This document shows positions 31,984-64,000 of a DNA stretch of 64,000 nt, piece after piece (position 1 is the first letter of the stretch; each line of letters opens with the position of its first letter). A program made the position numbers and the translations under genes. The stretch is from the NCBI RefSeq assembly GCF_015706575.1, contig NW_024037069.1, positions 37,779,315 through 37,843,314 on the forward strand. Direction: 5' to 3'. The DNA comes from Patiria miniata. Taxonomy: Eukaryota > Echinodermata > Asteroidea > Valvatida > Asterinidae. Below the pieces are notes generated by a model. That model was not told where the DNA came from and searched no databases. It worked only from the letters and a program-made list of their open reading frames with translations.

Positions 31984-32984
31984 TTAACAGACACAAATCT
32001 CCCAGTATTCATACTGAACCATATGCAGAGGATGGACGGGGTGGATGCAGGTTTGGTGGGGGTGTTAAGCCGCGATTGGCTTCCTCTCACACTGCTTAAC
32101 CCACCCCATTCCCACTAACCCCTTAATGATGCCTCACTTTTCCACTGGTCCGTCAACGTTTAGAAAGGTAGATAGACCCATGCACTGTGCACCCTCACTG
32201 GAGCATTTTCCTATATTCAGTGACAATGAAAGTACAAACTGCATATCACGAACGAACAAAGACCTGCCCTCAGACGTCAGATGTAAAAGTTCTATTAGCC
32301 AGATGTCGGACCCAAGGCGATTTAAACACCCTAATCGCCCTTTGTAGATTTGCTTATGATGTACTTTGGGTTTTTTCCGGACTTTGTTCCTGGTAAGCCT
32401 ACAGGCAAAAATATGTTATTGAGTTCAAAATCAAATAAAATTCCTTGTAGCGGGGGCATTGCACTGTATCCTGTATGGATGATGAAGATGGAATCAATTA
32501 AAAGAATTTGATTTTCGTTTGGCAATATCATGTCCTTCAGATGATGGAAGCTGATTATTACGTCCCAGGTCCCTTCAAAACGATTGCCAACCTAGTGCAA
32601 TGCCACCTGGGCCCAAATCAATTCGTGGAAAGTTGGAAACGAACCGAAGTACAAGCCAATTTTGCAGTTTGCCCATTCAGATGAATAAAATGGTATACAG
32701 CGAAACAATGTAGACGCCAGTTTTCATTTTGATATTTGTGAATATAATTTAGCGCGTTTTCACTTTCATTTACGAACTTTTCAATTTCGCATTTCTGTGT
32801 TCTGCTTTTAAAAAACAATCTATTCTTCCACCGTACCGCAGAGGGCACAGTTACGTTTTGTTCATGAAAGTACACGAAATATGGAGGGAAAAAGTTTGGC
32901 TCTACACAAACAATATTTTTTTTAACTTGCGCTCGACAAATCGGATACTACCTGACACTTTGCACTTGACGGTTGTACCGTAGG

Positions 32985-33365
32985 CCCACAATTTCCTACA
33001 CGCTGGCCAAATCACAATTTTGTATGCCCTCCGTTTTCTTTGTTTTGTGGTCCATTCATCCACTTGAGGGCCGATTCGGAATTAGACCCTATTTTTTCTT
33101 TAAAAATATGAGGATGAAATACACCTTTATCATGCTGCCACCATTTCAGTCATGTTCCCTGTATCCAATAACAATACTGAATCTTAGAATCTCAGAAAGT
33201 TGACCGTACATCGCCGCTAGGCATCGTCATCCAGTTTGAATGAATGAGTGTTTTGTGTGTGTGTGTGCAAAAAGGAGCCAGACTATTTTCCTTCCAGCCT
33301 CGCTTTGGTTACGTTGATTTGAATGGGACAAATCCAAATGGCCGCAACATGACAATGGTATATTG
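32985..33365 (+). repeat. Dispersed repeat, inverted copy at 50160-50400
   Basis: CATGCTGCCACCATTTCAGT, CCTGTATCCAATAACA, CCAGCCTCGCTTTGGTTAC and AATGGCCGCAACATGA appear in complement at 50.2-50.4 kb. Confidence 0.8.
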
Positions 33366-33514
33366 GATCAGAACAAGTCGCTCAATCTTGAATTCGATTG
33401 ATGCATAATTTTCATTCAGTACAAAAAGTGTGTAGGCCTACCCTTTCCTATTGGTTGAGAGCCCACCACGTGTGTGATTTTAAACTATTGATAAAAACCC
33501 AAATGGTTTTGAAC

Positions 33515-33870
33515 ACGTTATTCCTGCACCACTGCGTTCCACGCCACATCGCCCAGTACGCGCCGCGTGCGCCAATCAGTCCATAAAAGGAGATTTTTAG
33601 CACTGCGCGCGCGAGGCGCTCCCCATAGACATGGCAAGAGGGTTGTTTCACATGGGGTAAAATTGATGAACAAACTCGTTAGGAAAATTGTGAATTTTGT
33701 TATATGTTGAATGGGAATAAATAATTATGTGCTTGGTCGGTATCTTAATAAGTACTTTTAAAACCAGCCGGGGGCTTGGTCGCGGATAATTCGGCTTGGG
33801 CCATTATCAGCGTACAGGCCCCCAACAGGTTTTAAACAACCGTGTTAAACCCGGCCAAGAACATTTTTCT
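33515..33870 (+). repeat. Dispersed repeat pair, copy 2
   Basis: Counterpart of 22985-23365: CCACATCGCCCAGTACGCGC, CGCGCGCGAGGCGC, TGTGCTTGGTCGG, CCAGCCGGGGGCTTGGTCG. Confidence 0.75.
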
Positions 33871-33961
33871 CTTAAAAATAGAGGGTTAGGTGGCTTTGAT
33901 TCGATGTATCACGTATGTCTTCAGCACCTATGAGATTTGGAAGTATTTTCCAGGTTTTTAT

Positions 33962-34347
33962 AATAAGCCATTTGCGTGTAACCTATACCCTTTGGGATTT
34001 ACATTTGAAAAACGTCTGGTACAATGACTTGCTCAGAATGCTTGGCACATTATAACTGTGAATTCTCCAGACCAAAGACACTGTTGCTAATCACATGATT
34101 CGGGGCAAGCTCTTGCATAGTTACGTAAGAGACGCTCAGCACCAATACATTGTTCACAATGGGTGAGAATGGCACAAAGACACCAGACCATGCCGGAGCT
34201 GGGGGTTGCTAGCATAAGGCTTGCCCCGAATCGCGTGATATAGTAACAGTCTCTTTGGTCGGGAGAATGCTAGGTTAAAACGTGCAAAGCATTGTATTAA
34301 GTCAGCGTTCCAGATTTTATTCAAATTTAACACGCAAATGGCTTATT
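33962..34347. mobile_element. Foldback-type MITE with AATAAGCCATTTGCGTGT ends
   Basis: The 18-bp ends are perfect inverted repeats. Inner arms ACTGTTGCTAATCACATGAT TCGGGGCAAGC and complement continue the symmetry imperfectly. Confidence 0.82.
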
Positions 34348-35699
34348 GGGGGCAATTTATCGTATTTTTACTGGTCTGATCCCCATAATTTAACAGAAAG
34401 TAACTTTGCGAAGCCCAAGTTTAAAAGATAGTTTAACCAAGCATGTTTTTTTTTCCATCGAGTTTGACACAGTTACATGCTAAAGTTTAACTCTAGAGTG
34501 ACGTAGATGCAAGTATTTCAATTCGCGCATTTCTTTGACAGACCCGCTAAAAGTTTAGTTACTTTTTTGCAATTTTAGGCATTTAATTTCTGTCATTCAT
34601 AATTACACGCATCCTTTTTTCTATTTCAGAAATGTATGGCACCCACGAGTAACATTCCTTCCATAATAATTGAATTGCTGGCGTGGTAGCCATTTTTAGT
34701 TGTTTTTAATCAAATTAATACAAATGGAGTAGGCCTATATATGTTCCTTTTCTCTGTTTTTTCCCCTTTCCTTTTTTTTTGCTTTTTTTTGTTTTTACTT
34801 TCTGAGCATTTACCTTGGGGGGGGGGGCGTTTACAGCCAACGTCAAGGTGAAGAAACAGGCATTAAAGGGGGGGGGATCCCATAAAATGAAAATGTCAGA
34901 TCATCTCCAAACTGTCCCTTGGACGAAACTGAGTGAATAAAAGTAAAAAAGTGGTCGACTAAAAAGCAATATACCGGTACCGAATGTGAATTTGAATGGA
35001 AATGATATTTATTGATAGAAACAAATCTCCCAAGACTTGTTCGGCTGCATGGCTACTGCTTGTACTAGAATATTGGAAGGAATAACGAGAGACATTCTAG
35101 CAGAACTTTATTTTCGCGAAGCTGAATGAAGTCGCCAACATTATTTAACCTGTATTCTAGTTCAAATTAAATCTTGGCTATGAAATGACAGTATAATCAT
35201 CCTAAAATGCGGTTTTACAGCGACGTAAATTAAGTATAAAGACCTTGCAGAAATGGGTGCACACATTGAATACGAACAGTTACTCCACTTTTTATAGATG
35301 TAAATTGCGAAAAAAAATGTTTGAGAACAAAAAACTTTGTTGGTTAAACAGACAATTGATGGAATGTCCAATCTTTGCAATCAGTGGTACATGTTGTTCT
35401 GCTCGCCATAATTATATATTGGGACAAACGCACCAACAATGGTAACGCAGAGATGAGCGCTTAAAATGGCTGCTTCCCACAAAGTTTCAAAGTTCAGACT
35501 TCCCTGATGTTCATCTTGTGATTGCCAAAGTGCCGGATTTGCCCATATCTGTTGGTATAACTCAATGTTTGGTTTGAACAAACATTCCCTTTCAAGGTTA
35601 TTTTATTTGCATAAATTATGCATAAATTTGCTGTTTCTGCTAGCAACTGTATAAAAGAAATTAAATCATCGTCAGTTATTTCCTCGAAGTGTTAATACA

Positions 35700-36050
35700 A
35701 ACATTTTGTCCTTACGAATTGTCAATTTGTGCGTTTGTTTCAACAAAAACACTACTTTAATTTTTTATTTTTTGGGCGTCTGCAACCCTCTGAAAAAGGC
35801 TTTCATTTTGAACACAAGTGAACCCACTCCGCGCGAGCCGAATTATTGTCTGCCAGCAATAATTCGAATTTGTGAGGAAATTATTCAATAACTAAACGTC
35901 ACTTGTTTTTTTCGTTCGATGTCTCATTCAAAATTGACTAACTTTTATATACTGCTTCGAAAATATCAATTGGGAAAAAAACAAACAAATATATTCTTCG
36001 AGGTGAAACTCGAAAATAGCACAGGGAATGCATTTTTGGGCCTCGTGAAC
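35700..36050 (+). repeat. Three-copy dispersed repeat, copy 2
   Basis: Same blocks as 28880-29250, same orientation, including TTCGTTCGATGTCTCATTCA. Confidence 0.8.
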
Positions 36051-36469
36051 ATAACCACGAATAACTGATGTAACTATCGACATCAAAATTATTCTGTAAA
36101 ATTCCCGTACTGGTCCCAGAGCAATGAGATAATGAGCTATGTACACGTGTGGTGCGAATGAGGTACTGATACAATGAAGAGCGCCCTCATTCTGTAATGC
36201 TTAACCTCAGGCTATCTCAAGTGAATTTTGTGTGTGTGTTGTGTAAAAAAAAATTCATCGTCTAAGTTTCAACATCGAGTTTTGTCAATGTGAATGTAAA
36301 TGATGGTTACAGGTAGAGTAAATGATGGTGAAAGGTATATTTGTAGCTATCTAAAAAGTAACTGACGAAATTATTGTTGAAAAGCATACTTGGTTTTCTT
36401 TCTGGCATGCTGTCTTTTGAAGAAAATTCTTTACCGTGTACCCTATTATAATCTTATATGGAAACAGAA

Positions 36470-36800
36470 AAGGCAAATCGTTTACAAGTTACCGTTTATG
36501 CGTCTAAAAAACAAAAGAACAGAAAAACAAACTTGTTTTACCTTTTACCGTTTTTGAATCTGTAAACCGAAAAATGAAAAGCAAACCCTTTACCAATTTT
36601 TGTTTTTAAGCAAACCCTTGCCAAGTTTTGTTTGGAAATTTTTGAAGAAAAAAACTAACAAAAACTCTTAACCCTTTTTTGGTTTTAAAGTTTTGAAAAG
36701 AAAAAAGAAAAAGCAAACCCTTTACCGGTTACCTTTTTTAAATTTTTAAAAAGAAAAAAAGGAAAAACAAACCCTTTACCGTGCACCGTTTTGGAATCTG
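36470..36800 (+). repeat. Degenerate A/T-rich minisatellite
   Basis: Repeated GCAAACCCTTTACC followed by a TTTTT/AAAAGAAAAA stretch, about four to five units of 60-80 bp. It sits inside a diverged copy of the GATCATTTGCA-ended repeat (CTGGCATGCTGTCTTTTGAA before, CACTGAGCTAAAACTTCACC after). Confidence 0.7.
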
Positions 36801-37673
36801 TGTTTTTTTAATTTGGCTTATCCTAGAAAATTGTTTCCTCGGAATATACAACATTCACTGAGCTAAAACTTCACCAGGTTGGTTGTCAAGCACCTTTGAG
36901 CACTTTTGTTGCTTCAAACGAAAGAAATGCACAAAAGAAAAATGATATATTCTACCTTTATATGCGTTCGATTAATAATCATTCAAATGACTAAACAAAC
37001 CTTCAGTTCAGTTTATTTCAGTTCATTTATTTCCCCAGTGTTCACAAATAAATATATCAAAGTACTGCAATTACATGTTTAACGGATGCAAAAATTGTAG
37101 TGGAGCCCCTGATTAGAAGCAAAGCTTGTAAACACGACCCCGAGGCCTTCATTGAGGCACTGTCAGATTGTTTTTAATTTGGGGAGGAAGGAAATCATGT
37201 ATTACACTGTAAACACGTTGGGCAAATGGGTTGATATGTAGACCAACGTTAGTCAACATATCAACAGGTTAAACTCTTGGGCAAAATCTTCCCAACTGTT
37301 GGGAAATGTTTACCCACATTGGGTTATTTCAAACCAATGTTGAGTAAAATTATATTGCACAACAGTGTTTAACCCAATTTTTTTTACAGTGTAGCTTAAG
37401 ATATTCAAAATATTATGTGTAAAACACTGATATAACATGCAGACTAAAATAATCGGCAATATCGCTTGACAGTTGTTCCGCCCACCGTTACATTACAAGA
37501 AAGCTTACGCTTTTGTTGACAATCACTCAACCGTGAACAACCCCCTCAGCTAGCTCCACTGGCTAGCTCCCGTGTGGAAACCTTCAGTTCGATACCAATT
37601 TGAATGTGAATGGCGCTGTTATTGTACCGTCTTGGTTGAATGAATTGGTGGCATGGTTATCATGACGCTCAAG

Positions 37674-37994
37674 CTACTGTGTGCGCACGCTACAGGTCAA
37701 ACGGGCAATGTATAATACGTCTGCATTTGGATTTGTAACCGTTTTTGTGAGGTAGAGAACTCGATTTTTCGTAGTCATTGGACCGGCAAGATTTGTTGTA
37801 TTGAAGGTGTACTTGACTGAGGCGGAAATAAAGCCTTGAGCAGGGTCATGGAGCGTAGGAATCGTGAGAAATACGCCACAAGAATGTAACGCCGTAGTTG
37901 AGAGCAGACGTGTACATCCTCTCCCCATCAGTGAAAGTGTTGAGGCACCAACATTCAACGCGGCACATTGTTGTTGATGTTTTCTTTTAAACGT
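37674..37994 (-). CDS. Possible terminal exon of an unrecognised minus-strand gene
   Basis: An open frame ends with TAG at 37674. A strong acceptor (CTTATTTCCACAG) precedes 37994, giving 106 residues: CAALNVGASTLSL, HSCGVFLTIPTLHDPAQGF, ISASVKYTFNTTNLAG, then KTVTNPNADVLYIARLTCSV. It looks like a beta-rich extracellular domain with four cysteines, but I do not recognise the family. The frame also stays open upstream to an ATG at 38165, which overlaps exon 1 of the fibropellin-like gene in antisense. It could be a genuine last exon whose upstream exons were not found, or a chance frame. Confidence 0.35.
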   Translation of the reverse strand, partial: TFKRKHQQQCAALNVGASTLSLMGRGCTRLLSTTALHSCGVFLTIPTLHDPAQGFISASVKYTFNTTNLAGPMTTKNRVLYLTKTVTNPNADVLYIARLTCSVRTQ

Positions 37995-38137
37995 CTGTGG
38001 AAATAAGACAAGCCTAACGATAACCGACGACCAACGTCGGACTGACGAACGGGGGGAGAAATTGACTGATCTCCCCGTGTCTATTTTGCCTGGCGCCGCT
38101 CCGTTCATACTTGCCATATAAACACAGTTTATCGAAG

Positions 38138-63216
<25,079 letters not shown>

Positions 63217-64000
63217 GTAAGTTGTGTTTTGAACTTACACCCTAGGGTCTTCTACTTGAAGAACATGCCCTGTAACTGTTAATGCCTTGCAAAATTCTTG
63301 CAGTGATGATACCCTTCATGACTGTTCTGTTTCTTTAGAAATTTCAAGGTAACTACTGATTCTCATACCCTGCTCCCAAACTGTGAAGCTGTCGCGCCCC
63401 CTTTTTTTCTCTATTTCCACATTTTTCCCGTACCCCAGACCAAAAACAAGCTATCTCAAATTTCAGATACTCCTTGAACTTTTCCAGTTTAACCTCCCCG
63501 TGATGTATTATGCCCTCTTTTCTTCATGTAAAGAAAAATATGTTTGTTCTTAAGGCCAAAAAAAAAAAGTCTCCGGTTTCTGGTATGGAGCTTGCCCCAA
63601 AAGTGGTGCGGCGACGCGGGTTTTTTTTTTTTTTTTTACCCGTTTTTTTTTTTTTTTTTTTTTGGCTTCAAATGTCGGCTGATGACTGCAAATGGTGCCC
63701 GACTAAACTTAGTGCAAATATATGGGAGTCCAGAGAGGCCACATAAAGCTTATTCTCGATCATAACCCCATCTAAAAATACGTTAAAATTGTGCAGCAGC
63801 AGGATTCCAGTCAAACCAGTGAGTTTGGCGGTTTTGAGACATCATCTTGTATTGAAAAAAAAACTTTTTCATTTTGCCGACGCGCATGGCTACGGCGACG
63901 CACGCGCATACCAGAAACCACAGACTTTTTTTTTTGGCCTAACATAAAAAGATAGTTTTCTTCACTTTGTTGTCACTTTCATCCATACGTGGTATTTGGA
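63217..64000 (+). other. Intron to right edge
   Basis: Contains T-runs of 17 (63621-63637) and 21 bases (63643-63663). No exon seen. Confidence 0.7.

Larger units (their letters stand above)
28704..37673. other. Intergenic region between the two divergent genes
   Basis: About 9 kb containing dispersed repeats at 28.9, 30.7, 31.5, 33.0, 33.5, 34.0, 35.7 and 36.5 kb. A 79-codon frame at 30127-30363 (PKDKLKRGKPL, IPIPPPLNKMRRKLPGSPWP) is not recognised. No firm gene. Confidence 0.6.

Noticed and set aside
38114..38122. CATATAAAC as a TATA box for the fibropellin-like gene
   Set aside because: Only about 20 bases before the chosen ATG, so transcription would start at or after the start codon.

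Overview
The window is a piece of an animal nuclear genome: AT-rich, intron-rich and packed with short non-autonomous repeats. The two recognisable genes, a fibropellin-like EGF/CUB protein and a GABA-B-receptor-like protein, together with the frequent TAGGCCTA motif and vertebrate-type TTAGGG repeats, suggest a marine deuterostome, most likely an echinoderm or other ambulacrarian. This is an inference; the species cannot be read from the sequence. No prokaryotic, organellar or viral coding block was found.

Minus strand, left part (81-28478): a GABA-B-type class C receptor. I rebuilt its extracellular Venus-flytrap domain exon by exon from splice sites and reading phase. There are two alternative or duplicated first exons (28212-28478 and 20277-20552), each with a signal peptide and each ending in the same phase at the same residue. 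They are followed by exons 7561-7701, 6296-6463, 5382-5489, 4750-4815, about 3404-3630, 2512-2736, 1725-1788 and 81-164. The seven-helix region lies beyond the left edge. Introns are filled with repeats.

Middle (28479-37673): intergenic DNA between two divergently transcribed genes, full of dispersed inverted-repeat elements. A possible minus-strand terminal exon of unknown family (37674-37994) lies just upstream of the plus-strand gene.

Plus strand, right part (38138-63216 and beyond): a fibropellin-like secreted extracellular-matrix protein. The order is a signal-peptide exon, one EGF, one CUB, one four-cysteine half-EGF, then ten EGF modules, one per exon. Every junction is phase 1, so all 14 exons join in frame (1,768 coding bases here). 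The 3' end of the gene is outside the window.

Most of the remaining DNA is mobile-element debris. It includes a 1.7-kb foldback element with arrays of a 21-bp palindromic unit in its arms, a TTAA-flanked piggyBac-like MITE, several families with TTAA or TA target sites, a TGACGTCA-rich element with internal repeats, a tRNA-derived SINE, and a telomere-repeat stretch inside an inverted repeat. No transposase or reverse transcriptase gene was recognised, so these elements are probably all non-autonomous.
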